Below are positions 44,862 to 54,090 of a stretch of DNA of 64,000 nt, in pieces (within the stretch, counting starts at the first letter, position 1; each line of letters starts with the position of its first letter). The notes below the pieces were generated by a model, which made no database searches, was not told the DNA's origin, and saw only the letters and a program-made list of their open reading frames with translations. The stretch spans positions 2,542,001 to 2,606,000 of the forward strand of contig NZ_CP169056.1 of NCBI RefSeq assembly GCF_041890415.1, given 5' to 3'. The stretch comes from Pseudoxanthomonas koreensis_A (GTDB lineage: Bacteria; Pseudomonadota; Gammaproteobacteria; Xanthomonadales; Xanthomonadaceae). A program made the translations under genes and the position numbers.

Positions 44862-46834
44862 CACGGCTCCGGCTGCCCGGTCGTTGCCGCGGCCGGGGCC
44901 GCAGCCGCCTGCGGGGCTGGTTCGGCGGCCTTGTCCAGCAATGCCTGCACCGACGCGGTGGTGATCGGGTGGTAGCCCGGGCGCGCCCGTTCGAACACCT
45001 CGCGGGCAAATGCCCGGCCTTCGGCGGTGGTGGCCAGCGCCTGGTAGATGGGCAGGATCAGTTTGCGCCGGCCCACCCGCTGGATGAACGCGCCTGCCGC
45101 TTCCTGCGCCGGTGGATACCCGCTGCGGATCGCCAGCGGATACCAGCGCATGGCGATCTCGCCATTGGCCGTGCCGGTGAAACCGTAGGCCTGGTCCAGC
45201 TGCTCGAGCTGCTCGACCCGCAGGGTGTCGCCCATGCTCTCCAGGAACCGCACCCACGCATGGGTGCCCCACTCGCTGGTGACCTGCGCATTGGGCAGGA
45301 TCGCGCTGCCGCGCCAGGCGATGCGCGCGGTATCCACATTGGCAAAGGTGCGCGACCGCGCGATCGGGGCGGTGGGCGGGATCCCGGGCTGGTTGAGCCA
45401 CTGCTCCAGCTCCTCGTCGCGCACCGCGCCGGGATGGGCGGCCAGCAGGTTCTGCTTCAGGTACGCGACAAACTGGTCGCCATCCACGCTCTGGAACGCG
45501 TGGTCATCGAACCAGCTGCGCAGGAACGCGTCGAAATTGGCGCGGCCCACGCGCTCCTCGATGAACTGCAGGAACCACGCGCCCTTGGCATAGGGCACTT
45601 CGCTGAGCGCTTCGTCCGGGTCGCGCCCGGGCAGCGGCGCAAGCGCCAGCAACTGGTCCTCGGGCCGCATGCCGGCCATCTCGTCCTTCAGCGTGTCGTG
45701 GTCGATCTGGCGCTCCATCTGCGCCATCTCCTCGCCATACAGCGCCTCGGTGATGCGGCCCTGGACGTAGGTGGTGAACCCCTCGTTGAGCCAGATGTCC
45801 TTCCAGCTCGCATTGGTCACCAGGTTGCCGGACCAGCTGTGCGCCAGCTCATGGGCGATCAGCGAGACCAGCGACTTGTCGCCCACGATCACGGTCGGGG
45901 TGAGGAAGGTCAGGCGCGGGTTCTCCATGCCGCCGAACGGGAACGACGGCGGCAGCACCAGCATGTCGTAACGCTCCCACCGGTACGGCCCGTACAGCGC
46001 CTCGGTGGTGGCGATCATCTTTTCGGTGTCCTCGAACTCGGCCACCGCCCGGTCGATCATCGCCGGCTCGGCCCACACGCCGCTGCGCGCGGAGATCGGC
46101 TTGAACACCAGGTCGCCCGCGGCAATGGCCAGCAGGTAGGACGGGATCGGCTGCGGCATGCGGAAGCTGTAATCGCCGTCGCGCGGCGCGGCCGGATCGT
46201 TGTCGGCGCTCATCAGCACCATCACGTCCGGGCGGCTGGTCACGTGCGCGCTGTAGGTGAAGCGCACGCCGGGGGTGTCCTGCAGCGGCACCCAGCTGCG
46301 CGCGTGGATCGCCTGCGACTGGCTGAACATAAAAGGCTGCACGCCGCCCTCGGTCATCGACGGCTCCAGCCACTGCAGGCCCGAGGCGGTCGGCGCGGTG
46401 CGGTAGGTCACCCGCACCCTGGCATTGCGCTGCGGCACCTCGATCGCCAGGCGGCTGCCGAACGCCGGGTCGGCCGCGTCCAGCGCGTGCTGCAGCGGCG
46501 TCCAGGCGCCGTTGGCGTCCGCTTCGACCTTCTCGATCGCAAGCTCGCGGGTATCCAGCACCAGTTGGGTGGCCGCAGGATCGGTCCACTCCAGTGTGTA
46601 GGTGGCGGTCCCGGCCAATTGCCGGGCATCGAAGTCCAGGGCCAGGTCCAGGGCCAGGTCGGCGATCCGGACCTTGTCCGGCTGCGCATGCGAATGCTCG
46701 TCGTGGCGGCGCTCGGACACGGTTGCGGCCTCGGGAGACTGGACGGCGGGCGGGGCATCGCCCGGGGCGGCTGTGTCGCCGGAGCAGCCGGCGGCGATCA
46801 TGGCCAGGGGAAACAGCAGGGCAGTAAGACGCAT
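44861..46834 (-). CDS. M1-family zinc aminopeptidase, lipoprotein form
   Basis: 657 residues. A lipoprotein signal (MRLTALLFPLAMIAAGC) leads into an aminopeptidase-N beta-domain. The exopeptidase motif FPFGGMENPRLTF and zinc site LIAHELAHSWSGNLV follow, with the third ligand Glu in WLNEGFTTY. The C-terminal helical domain matches leukotriene-A4-hydrolase-type M1 enzymes. It is probably a periplasmic or membrane-facing peptidase. Both ATG 46834 and an upstream TTG are possible; I use ATG. It is coupled to the downstream lipoprotein gene. Confidence 0.9.
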   Translation of the reverse strand: MRLTALLFPLAMIAAGCSGDTAAPGDAPPAVQSPEAATVSERRHDEHSHAQPDKVRIADLALDLALDFDARQLAGTATYTLEWTDPAATQLVLDTRELAIEKVEADANGAWTPLQHALDAADPAFGSRLAIEVPQRNARVRVTYRTAPTASGLQWLEPSMTEGGVQPFMFSQSQAIHARSWVPLQDTPGVRFTYSAHVTSRPDVMVLMSADNDPAAPRDGDYSFRMPQPIPSYLLAIAAGDLVFKPISARSGVWAEPAMIDRAVAEFEDTEKMIATTEALYGPYRWERYDMLVLPPSFPFGGMENPRLTFLTPTVIVGDKSLVSLIAHELAHSWSGNLVTNASWKDIWLNEGFTTYVQGRITEALYGEEMAQMERQIDHDTLKDEMAGMRPEDQLLALAPLPGRDPDEALSEVPYAKGAWFLQFIEERVGRANFDAFLRSWFDDHAFQSVDGDQFVAYLKQNLLAAHPGAVRDEELEQWLNQPGIPPTAPIARSRTFANVDTARIAWRGSAILPNAQVTSEWGTHAWVRFLESMGDTLRVEQLEQLDQAYGFTGTANGEIAMRWYPLAIRSGYPPAQEAAGAFIQRVGRRKLILPIYQALATTAEGRAFAREVFERARPGYHPITTASVQALLDKAAEPAPQAAAAPAAATTGQPEP

Positions 46835-46909
46835 GAGGGCTTGCAATGAACCGGGGGAAGTTGCAAGTGTAACCCCGCCCCGACGCGTCCGGACCGTTGC
46901 AGCAGGCGC

Positions 46910-47686
46910 CTAGACCCTGTAGCCGGTGTGCACCGCCACGATGCCGCCACTGAGGTTGACGTAGCCGCAGCGCGAAAGACCGGCCGCCTCCATCATCGCG
47001 CGCAGTTGCTCCTGCGGCGGATGCTTGCGGATGCTCTCGGCCAGGTACTGGTAGCTGTCGCCGTCACCGGCGAACAACTGGCCCAGCTTCGGCAACACCT
47101 TGAACGAGTGGAAGTCGTAGAGCGGCTTGAACCACTCCGCGCGCACTTCCGAGAACTCCAGCACCCGCGCCTGCCCGCCCACCCGCAGCACCCGCGTGAT
47201 CTCGCCCAGGGCGGCCGCCTTGTCGGTCACGTTGCGCAGGCCGAAGGCCATGGTCACCAGGTCGAAGCTGGCATCCGGGAACGGCAGCTTCTCGGCATTG
47301 CACTGCACGTACTCGAGGCCGGCGACCACGCCGCGGTCGGTCATCCGGTCGCGCCCCACCGACAGCATGCCGGCGTTGATGTCGCCCAGCACGATGGTGC
47401 CGGCATCGCCCACCCGCCGCTTCAGCAGCGCGGCGATGTCGCCGGTGCCGCCGGCCAGGTCCAGCACCCGGTCGCCCGGCTTGACCTGGCAGGTCGCGGT
47501 GAAATAGCGCTTCCACGCGCGGTGAATGCCCAGGCTCATCAGGTCGTTCATCAGGTCATACCTGCGCGCGACCGACGTGAACACCTGGCCCACCAGCTTC
47601 TGCTTCTCGCCCGCGGGCACGTCGCGGAAGCCGAAGTGGGTGGTGCCGCTCTCGTAGGGGGACTGCGTGTCGGGGGTCGGGCTCAT
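46910..47686 (-). CDS. ubiE: Ubiquinone/menaquinone methyltransferase UbiE
   Basis: SAM-dependent C-methyltransferase of quinone biosynthesis. 258 residues with VFTSVARRYDLMNDLMSLGIHRAWKR, the SAM motif RVLDLAGGTGDIAALL, NAEKLPFPDASFDLVTMAFGLRNV and the C-terminal CGYVNLSGGIVAVHTGYRV. The ATG at 47686 is chosen over an extension reading into the upstream region. Confidence 0.96.
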   Translation of the reverse strand: MSPTPDTQSPYESGTTHFGFRDVPAGEKQKLVGQVFTSVARRYDLMNDLMSLGIHRAWKRYFTATCQVKPGDRVLDLAGGTGDIAALLKRRVGDAGTIVLGDINAGMLSVGRDRMTDRGVVAGLEYVQCNAEKLPFPDASFDLVTMAFGLRNVTDKAAALGEITRVLRVGGQARVLEFSEVRAEWFKPLYDFHSFKVLPKLGQLFAGDGDSYQYLAESIRKHPPQEQLRAMMEAAGLSRCGYVNLSGGIVAVHTGYRV

Positions 47687-47827
47687 GCGCCGATTATGGC
47701 ACCGCCTCCCCGGCGGCGTGGTTCCATACGGCCGCGTCATCGCGGGCCACGGCATGGCTGATATCGTGCTGGTCCAGCACCGCGACCGCCCGGGCCTTCA
47801 CCCCCGGGCCGCGGAACAGGAGAACGG

Positions 47828-49636
47828 ATGATCCGGGCAGGCATCTTTGTCGGCGTCGACCGCACCGGCCACCTGCCGTTGCTGCATGACGCCGCCGAGG
47901 GCGCCCGGCGCATGCGTGACTGGGCGGTCGGCACCGGCATGGTCGCCCCGGCCCAGGCCGTGCTGCTCACCGATGCCGACGGCGCCACGGTCACCCCCGA
48001 CCAGATCTACGAGGCCATCGCCGGCATCGTGGCCGGCCCCGGGGTGGACCAGTTGCTGCTGTACTTCGCCGGGCACGGGGTCAATATCAACCGTGGCGAG
48101 GTCTGGCTGCTGTCCGGTGCGCCCGAACGCACCGCTGCGGCGGTCAACGTGCGCGGCAGCGTCGAGCTGGCGCGTTACTGCGGCATCCCGCACGTGGTGA
48201 TGATCTCCGATGCCTGCCGGGTGGCGGCCGAAGGCATCCAGGCCCAGAACGTGGTTGGCCAGGACGTGTTTCCGAACAACGCCGCCAGCGACCGCAGCCA
48301 TCCGGTGGACCAGTTGTTCGCCTGCCGGCTGGGCCGCACCGCCGCCGAGATCCGCGACCCCGGCGAGGCCGCGGCCGGCTACAGCGCGCTGTACACCGGC
48401 GAGCTGCTGCGGGCCCTGCACGGCGACGTGCCCGAGGTGCTGGCCGCCGGCTCCGACACCGCGGGCGCGGCCCGCTTCCTGTATCCGCGGCCACTGGCCC
48501 GGCACCTGGAAACGGCGATCCCGAAAATCGTGGCCGGGCGCGGCCTGATCGCGCGGGTCAACCAGGTGCCCGACGCCATCATCACCTCCGACGACCTGTG
48601 GCTGGCGCGCCTGCCACCTGCCGATGGCAACGATATGGCAGCGCCCGTGTCCGCCACGCCACGGCGCACGCGACCGACACCGTCCGGCAGCGCCCCGCCG
48701 CCGCGCACCAAGGGCATCCTCAGCGCCACCGGCGAGCGCGCTGCCGGTCAGGCCCCGCGCCACGCGCGTGCCCGGCGCGTGCAGTTGCCGGGCACGGCGG
48801 CCGTGCCGCAGCTGCAGGACCCCGACCTGCGCCTGGCCGCGCTCAAGCGCATTTCCGCAGCGTTCGGCCCGGACCGCTTCGGCTCGCGCTGCGGCATCAA
48901 GGTGCGCGGTGCGCAGGTGGCCGCGGCGGCATCGGCCTATGCCGAGGTGCGATGCCTGGAAGGCACGCCTGCGCAGGTCGAGGTGCGCGCCATCGACGGG
49001 CCGGCGGCCAGCGTGCTGCTGCAGTTCGCCGATGGCAGCGGCGCCCTGGTGCCGGTGCTGCGCAACCACGTGAGCGCGCTGACCTTCGTGGATGGCGAGC
49101 TGGTGGACATGGCCTGGGAGCCTTCGGCCAACCATGGCCGCTGGCCCGCGTACGCCGAGCATGCGGACGCACTGCGCGCACTGCGCGCGGTGGCCGCCAC
49201 CGCCACCCGCAATGGCCGCTTCCGCATGGATGCGGCCGGCGCCGACCGCCTCGCCGCGGGCATCCAGTACCGCAGGCACCTGGACCCGGGCATGGCGCTG
49301 TACGCGGCCTACGCCTTCCACGAAGGCGACCTGGACCCGGTGACCCGGATCGGTGCGATGTCGCGCCTGCTGGGCGAGGACATCGACGCCACCTTCTTCG
49401 ACCTGGCCATGCTCACCCGCCAGTTGCGCGGGCGCCGGGTGGAGCCCGGCGACATGGTGGTGCCATGCGTGCCGCTGCTGGCCCAGGGCTGGACCCTGAT
49501 GCGGGCACTCGGGGTGAAACCGCATCCGGCACTGGAAGGACTGCAAGCCACCGTGCGCCAGTCGCCGTGGTCGCTGTACGACCCGCGCGGCGTGGACCGG
49601 ATCAGGCAGGCTTTGACCACACGGGAGATCCGATGA
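47828..49636 (+). CDS. Caspase-family (C14-like) peptidase with unknown C-terminal domain
   Basis: 602 residues, no signal peptide. The N-terminal 240 residues form a caspase fold: GIFVGVDRTGHLPLLHDAAEGARRM, the catalytic His in LLYFAGHGV, and the catalytic Cys in VVMISDACRVAAEG. A Pro/Arg linker (about 280-325) leads to a C-terminal domain of unknown type (YAEVRCLEGTPAQVEV, TFFDLAMLTRQLRGRRVEPGD). The ATG has AGGAG. The stop overlaps the start of the alpha/beta hydrolase gene by four bases, which points to a functional pair. Bacterial caspase-like proteins in such pairs are often linked to conflict or cell-death systems; for this gene that is inference. Confidence 0.85.
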   Translation: MIRAGIFVGVDRTGHLPLLHDAAEGARRMRDWAVGTGMVAPAQAVLLTDADGATVTPDQIYEAIAGIVAGPGVDQLLLYFAGHGVNINRGEVWLLSGAPERTAAAVNVRGSVELARYCGIPHVVMISDACRVAAEGIQAQNVVGQDVFPNNAASDRSHPVDQLFACRLGRTAAEIRDPGEAAAGYSALYTGELLRALHGDVPEVLAAGSDTAGAARFLYPRPLARHLETAIPKIVAGRGLIARVNQVPDAIITSDDLWLARLPPADGNDMAAPVSATPRRTRPTPSGSAPPPRTKGILSATGERAAGQAPRHARARRVQLPGTAAVPQLQDPDLRLAALKRISAAFGPDRFGSRCGIKVRGAQVAAAASAYAEVRCLEGTPAQVEVRAIDGPAASVLLQFADGSGALVPVLRNHVSALTFVDGELVDMAWEPSANHGRWPAYAEHADALRALRAVAATATRNGRFRMDAAGADRLAAGIQYRRHLDPGMALYAAYAFHEGDLDPVTRIGAMSRLLGEDIDATFFDLAMLTRQLRGRRVEPGDMVVPCVPLLAQGWTLMRALGVKPHPALEGLQATVRQSPWSLYDPRGVDRIRQALTTREIR

Positions 49637-50532
49637 TGAGGCAGCTGGTGTTCGTGCATGGACGCGCGCAGGAGAACAAGGATGCGGGCGCACTCAAGGA
49701 AGAATGGATCCAGGGGCTGGAGGAGGGCCTGGCCAGGAGCGGCCTGGCGCTGCCGCTGGACCGCGACCGGATCCGCTTCCCCTACTACGGCGACACCCTG
49801 GACCAGCTGTCGCGCGACATCCCGCACGGCGAGGCGGACGAGGTGATCGTGCGCGGCACCGGAGCCGACGCCGACGAGCAGGCGTTCGTGCGCGCGGTGA
49901 TCGCCGAGATCGCCCAGCAGGCCGGCCTGAGCGAGGAGCAGATCGTGCAGATGGCCGGCGACGAGGTGGTCGAGCGCGGCGTGCTGAACTGGAAATGGGT
50001 GCGGGCCGCGCTCAAGGGCATCGACCGCTTCGTGCCCTATGCCAGCGGCGCCAGCATCGCCCTGGCCACCCGCGACGTGTACCACTACCTGAAAAACGAG
50101 GCGGTGCGCAACGTGATCGATACCGGCGTGGCCTGTGCCTTCGACCCGGAAGCGGAGACCGTGGTGGTGGCCCACTCGCTGGGCACGGTGGTGGCCTTCA
50201 ACGTGCTGCGCCGGCTGGGCACGGCATGCAAGTGGAAGGTGCCGGTGCTGATCACCCTGGGCTCGCCGCTGGGCGTGACCCGGATCCGCGATTCGCTGGG
50301 CAAGCCCATCGTCCGCCCGGACTGCGTGGGCCGCTGGACCAACGCCATGGACGAGCGCGACGTGGTGGCGCTGTATCCGCTCAGCCCCGCGCGCTTCCCG
50401 CTGCACCCGGCGGATTTCCGGATCGAGAACATGACCCACGTGCGCAACCACACCGACAACCGCCACGGCATCGCCGGGTACCTGGATGATGCGCAGGTCG
50501 CGCGCGCCATCCACGATGCACTCACTGCCTGA
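49633..50532 (+). CDS. Alpha/beta hydrolase, partner of caspase-like gene
   Basis: 299 residues. It has LVFVHGRAQ (oxyanion-side His-Gly), an insertion of charged helices around residues 60-150, the nucleophile elbow VVVAHSLGTVVAFNVL, and a late THVRNHTDNRHGIAGYL that may hold the catalytic His. It is probably a serine esterase or lipase. ATGs at 49633 and 49636 are possible; the first gives an ATGA overlap with the caspase gene. Its stop overlaps a third small reading frame. The substrate is unknown. Confidence 0.82.
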   Translation: MMRQLVFVHGRAQENKDAGALKEEWIQGLEEGLARSGLALPLDRDRIRFPYYGDTLDQLSRDIPHGEADEVIVRGTGADADEQAFVRAVIAEIAQQAGLSEEQIVQMAGDEVVERGVLNWKWVRAALKGIDRFVPYASGASIALATRDVYHYLKNEAVRNVIDTGVACAFDPEAETVVVAHSLGTVVAFNVLRRLGTACKWKVPVLITLGSPLGVTRIRDSLGKPIVRPDCVGRWTNAMDERDVVALYPLSPARFPLHPADFRIENMTHVRNHTDNRHGIAGYLDDAQVARAIHDALTA

Positions 50533-50774
50533 TCGTCGGCGCCGACTTCCCCCGGCGCCCGCACGCGTTCCGGGTCGATGGCAACAAGGCGATCTCCGAA
50601 ACCGACGGCCTGTCCGGCGCGCGCGCGCAGCAACTGGTCGCGCAGATCCGTGCCGGCGGCCGGCGCCTGCTGGTAGCCGGATACGAATGGCCCTACGACT
50701 TCAGCGTCAACGCCGAGTTCACCCTGGACGGCCTGGTCGGCAAACTCGACGAGTGCCGCGACGCGGTGCGCTGA
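50529..50774 (+). CDS. Small protein of about 81 residues, probable CTG start
   Basis: An open frame with natural-looking composition (IVGADFPRRPHAFRVDGNK, RLLVAGYEWPYDFSVNAEF, LDGLVGKLDECRDAVR) begins at the hydrolase stop. The only plausible start is CTG at 50529, overlapping the TGA (CTGA); the frame is closed by a TGA at 50487 upstream with no ATG, GTG or TTG between. It is therefore missed by standard start rules. Third gene of the caspase-hydrolase operon. Family unknown. It could instead be a decayed 5' end of a longer gene. Confidence 0.5.
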   Translation: MIVGADFPRRPHAFRVDGNKAISETDGLSGARAQQLVAQIRAGGRRLLVAGYEWPYDFSVNAEFTLDGLVGKLDECRDAVR

Positions 50775-50789
50775 ACGCAGGCATCCCTG

Positions 50790-50879
50790 TTGTAGGAGCC
50801 GGTCTGGCCGGCGACCACCCAGGCTGGCGGATCTGCCAGGAGGTTGCGCATGGCGGTCGCCGGCAAGGCCGGCTCTACA
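50790..50879. repeat. Inverted REP pair, second copy overlaps DUF2269 stop
   Basis: A forward copy TGTAGGAGCCGGTCTGGCCG with GCGACC lies at 50790-50818 and a reverse copy GGTCGCCGGCAAGGCCGGCT with CTACA at 50855-50879. The second copy has lost one C (CTCTACA for CTCCTACA), and its TAG on the minus strand is the stop codon of the convergent DUF2269 gene. Confidence 0.87.
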
Positions 50880-51348
50880 GCCCGGCCGGCTTGGCCACCA
50901 TCAGCCAGAAGATCGCCATCACCCCGATGAAGGCCGGCCAGCCGAGGATGAACCACCAGCGCATCACCACCCGGTACTGGCGTGGCAGCGACGTGCCCTG
51001 CGCGACCGCGGCGCGCGCCAGGTCGCGCGCGCGCACCTGCAGCCACAGCACCGGCAGCCAGCAGCAGCCCACCAGCACGAACAGCCACAGCGCCGCGCGC
51101 ACCCATGAGTAGTCCAGCGGCAGGCCGAGGAAGCGCACCAGCCACCAGCCGCTGAGAAACTGCACCACCACCGCCGGCGCGGTGAAGCAGGCGTCTGCGA
51201 TCACCACCGTGCGCGCGGTAGCGGCGATGTGCGCCGGGTCGCCGCGCAGGTGCGCCATCCACATGAAGAAGGCGATGCCCAGGCCGGTGCCGAACAGCAG
51301 GGTCGAAGACAGGACGTGGATCCACTTCACCAGCAGGTAGGCTTCCAT
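50875..51348 (-). CDS. DUF2269-family membrane protein
   Basis: 157 residues, four membrane helices (WIHVLSSTLLFGTGLGIAFFMWM, VVIADACFTAPAVVVQFLSGWW, LWLFVLVGCCWLPVLWLQV, WWFILGWPAFIGVMAIFWLM). This matches the DUF2269 family of unknown function. It starts one base after the upstream SDR-DoxX-like stop, with GGAG as ribosome site within that gene's end. The stop codon comes from a REP element. Confidence 0.82.
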   Translation of the reverse strand: MEAYLLVKWIHVLSSTLLFGTGLGIAFFMWMAHLRGDPAHIAATARTVVIADACFTAPAVVVQFLSGWWLVRFLGLPLDYSWVRAALWLFVLVGCCWLPVLWLQVRARDLARAAVAQGTSLPRQYRVVMRWWFILGWPAFIGVMAIFWLMVAKPAGL

Positions 51349-51349
51349 C

Positions 51350-52657
51350 TCATCTCCGGTCCGAGAGTACCCACAGCACCGCCAGGGCGGGCAGCACCAC
51401 CAGGTTCTTGGCCATGCCGCCCAGCGGGTCCATCCAGGTCCCCGGCCACAGCACGCCGAGCACGCAGGTATAGGCCACCACGCATCCCATCATCACCGCA
51501 ACGGCCATGCGCAGGCCGCGGCCGGAAAGCAGCCACAGCGCCAGTACCAGATCGAGCACCGCGCAGCCGCGCGCCAGTGGAATCGCCACGTTCTCCAGCG
51601 CCGTGCCTGCCGCCATCGCCACGATCTCCGCGGCCGGGGTGGCCAGGCCCACCCACGCCGACAGCAGCCACAGCAGCACCACGGCCAGGTGCAGCGCCGG
51701 GGCCAGGAAGTACAACTGCGCGTGCCAGCGGTCCTGCACCTGGCTGGGATGTGCGCCCAGCACCTCATGCAGCGCACGCGGTGCGAAGCCGAAGTCGCGT
51801 TGCAACCCAACGTGCGCATCGGCCGCGGTGACGTTGCCGCGCCGGAGCATGCGCCACATGGTCTGGCCCACCGGCCCGCTGCCCAGCCGTTCCCAGCAGG
51901 CCACCAGCCGCGACACCCAGGATTCGGGCGTCGGCCAGGCACGCACGCCGGGGGTGCGCAGCCACTGCCGCCAGGTGAGCTGGTACTCGCGCAGGCTCAT
52001 CGGTCGTGGCCCGCCAACCTCGTGGATGCCACGCACCGGCGCGTCCAGCGCGCGTGCTACCAGCCTGGCCAGGTCTTCGGCCGCAACCGGCTGCAGCGGC
52101 CAGCGCCCGTCGCCCGGCAGCAGCGTCGCCACCGGCAGCGCCGCCAGCGCGCGCAGCAGCGAGGTGCCGCCATAGGAGCCGGACGGCGCATAGACCACCG
52201 AGGGCCGCAACACCACCGCGTCCAGCGGCAACTGCAGCAGGGCGTCGTCGAAGCGGTGCTTGGAAGCGAGGAAGGGGCCGTCTGCCGGATCGCCCAGCGC
52301 CGACACCTGGACAAAGCGGCGGACGCCGGCGGCCACGCAGGCGCGCGCCAGCGCCAGCGGCGCGTCGTGGTGGATGGGGTCGAACCGCTGGCTGCCGGTC
52401 TCGCGCAGGATGCCGGCCACGTTGACCACCGCATCGACGCCATCGAGCACCGGCAGCCAGTCCTCCGGCGCGAGCATCGTCGCCAGGTCGCAATGCCGCG
52501 CATCGGCGGAGGCGCCAGCCGCGCGGACCCCGCGCAGCACCGTCCAGCCAGCCGCACGCAGCGCGGCGGCGATGTAGCCGCCAAGGAATCCGCCGGCGCC
52601 GACCACCAGCACCGTCGCCCCCACCTCCCCGCCTGCTGGCTGCATGCCGCGCCCCAT
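51350..52657 (-). CDS. NAD-dependent epimerase-like SDR fused to DoxX-like membrane domain
   Basis: 435 residues. The N-terminal 290 residues are an atypical SDR with VLVVGAGGFLGGYIAAALRAAGW, VNVAGILRETG and LRPSVVYAP. The C-terminal 130 residues carry four membrane helices resembling DoxX/DoxD (AGTALENVAIPLARGCAVLDLVLALWLL). Such SDR-DoxX fusions occur in proteobacteria next to DUF2269 genes, as here. Role unknown, perhaps redox or lipid-linked. A start at 52645 is possible. Confidence 0.82.
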   Translation of the reverse strand: MGRGMQPAGGEVGATVLVVGAGGFLGGYIAAALRAAGWTVLRGVRAAGASADARHCDLATMLAPEDWLPVLDGVDAVVNVAGILRETGSQRFDPIHHDAPLALARACVAAGVRRFVQVSALGDPADGPFLASKHRFDDALLQLPLDAVVLRPSVVYAPSGSYGGTSLLRALAALPVATLLPGDGRWPLQPVAAEDLARLVARALDAPVRGIHEVGGPRPMSLREYQLTWRQWLRTPGVRAWPTPESWVSRLVACWERLGSGPVGQTMWRMLRRGNVTAADAHVGLQRDFGFAPRALHEVLGAHPSQVQDRWHAQLYFLAPALHLAVVLLWLLSAWVGLATPAAEIVAMAAGTALENVAIPLARGCAVLDLVLALWLLSGRGLRMAVAVMMGCVVAYTCVLGVLWPGTWMDPLGGMAKNLVVLPALAVLWVLSDRR

Positions 52658-52716
52658 TGGATGACCAGGGAACGCTAGCAGATCGGCCGACGGCGCTGGG
52701 TCCGGGCTTTGTGCGA

Positions 52717-54090
52717 TCAGAGGATGTAGCGGCTCAGGTCCGGGTCCTGCACCAGTTCGCCCAGATGTTCATCGACGTAGGCGCGGTCGATGGATACCGA
52801 CTGGCCGTCCCGGTCCGGGGCCTCGTAGCTGAGCGTGTCGAGCAGGCGCTCGAGCACGGTGTGCAGGCGCCGCGCGCCGATGTTTTCCTGGCGTTCGTTG
52901 ACCTGTGCGGCGATCTCGGCCAGGCGCTCGATGGCCTCGCCGGTGAACGCCAGCGTCACCCCTTCGGTCGCCATCAGCTCCACGTACTGGCGGCTGAGCG
53001 CGGCCTTGGGCTCGGTGAGGATGCGCACGAAATCCTCCTTGCTCAGCGCGGTCAGCTCGACCCGGATCGGGAACCGGCCCTGCAGCTCCGGGATCAGGTC
53101 CGAAGGCTTGGCCAGGTGGAACGCGCCGGACGCGATGAACAGGATGTGGTCGGTCTTCACCGTGCCGTACTTGGTGGAAACGGACGAGCCTTCCACCAGC
53201 GGCAGCAGGTCGCGCTGCACGCCCTCGCGCGAGACGTCGCCGCCGGATACGCCCGAATCGCCACGCTTGGCCACCTTGTCGATCTCGTCGAGGAACACGA
53301 TACCGTGCTGCTCGCAGGCCTCGATCGCCTCGGCGCGCACGTCGTCCTCGTTGACCAGGCGCCCGGCCTCCTCCTCCACCAACTGCGGCCGGGCCGCCTT
53401 GATGGTGAGGGTGCGCTTGTGGGTCTTGCCGCCGCCGAGGCTGGCGAACATCTGCCGCAACTGCTGGCCCATTTCCTCCATGCCCGGCGGAGTCATGATG
53501 TCCACCGATGCGGCATGCGCCGACAGCTCCAGCTCGATCTCGCGCTCGTCCAGTTCGCCATCGCGCAGCATCCTGCGGAACTTGGCGCGGGTGGAGTCCT
53601 CCGGCCCGGACACCTGCACCTCGGCCTGCCCCGGCCCGAAGCCCATCGACGGCGCGCTACGGCGCGGCAGCAGCGCATCGAGGATGCGTTCCTCGGCGCG
53701 CTCTTCGGCCTGCAGGCGCACGCGTGCCTTGGCCTGCTCGCGGTACATCTTCACCGCGGTATCGGCCAGGTCGCGGATGATCTGTTCCACGTCCTTGCCC
53801 ACGTAACCCACCTCGGTGAAGCGGGTGGCCTCCACCTTCACGAACGGCGCATTGGCCAGGGTGGCCAGGCGCCGCGCGATCTCGGTCTTGCCCACGCCTG
53901 TGGGGCCGATCATCAGGATGTTCTTGGGCATCACCTCGTTGCGCAGCTCTGGATCAAGCTGCATGCGCCGCCAGCGGTTGCGCAGGGCGATGGCGACCGC
54001 GCGCTTGGCCGCCTGCTGGCCGACGATGTGGCGGTCCAGCTCCTGCACGATCTCGCGCGGGGTCATGGTGGACGACGTGTTGTTGCTCAT
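52717..54090 (-). CDS. hslU: ATP-dependent protease ATPase subunit HslU
   Basis: Unfoldase of the HslUV protease. 457 residues, normal length. It has a Walker A GPTGVGKTEIARRLA, the HslU-specific I-domain (residues about 110-230), Walker B GIVFLDEIDK, the GYVG pore motif FTEVGYVG, and the C-terminal DPDLSRYIL that docks into HslV. The start overlaps the hslV stop by one base (TGATG), with GAGGA as ribosome site. Confidence 0.97.
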   Translation of the reverse strand: MSNNTSSTMTPREIVQELDRHIVGQQAAKRAVAIALRNRWRRMQLDPELRNEVMPKNILMIGPTGVGKTEIARRLATLANAPFVKVEATRFTEVGYVGKDVEQIIRDLADTAVKMYREQAKARVRLQAEERAEERILDALLPRRSAPSMGFGPGQAEVQVSGPEDSTRAKFRRMLRDGELDEREIELELSAHAASVDIMTPPGMEEMGQQLRQMFASLGGGKTHKRTLTIKAARPQLVEEEAGRLVNEDDVRAEAIEACEQHGIVFLDEIDKVAKRGDSGVSGGDVSREGVQRDLLPLVEGSSVSTKYGTVKTDHILFIASGAFHLAKPSDLIPELQGRFPIRVELTALSKEDFVRILTEPKAALSRQYVELMATEGVTLAFTGEAIERLAEIAAQVNERQENIGARRLHTVLERLLDTLSYEAPDRDGQSVSIDRAYVDEHLGELVQDPDLSRYIL

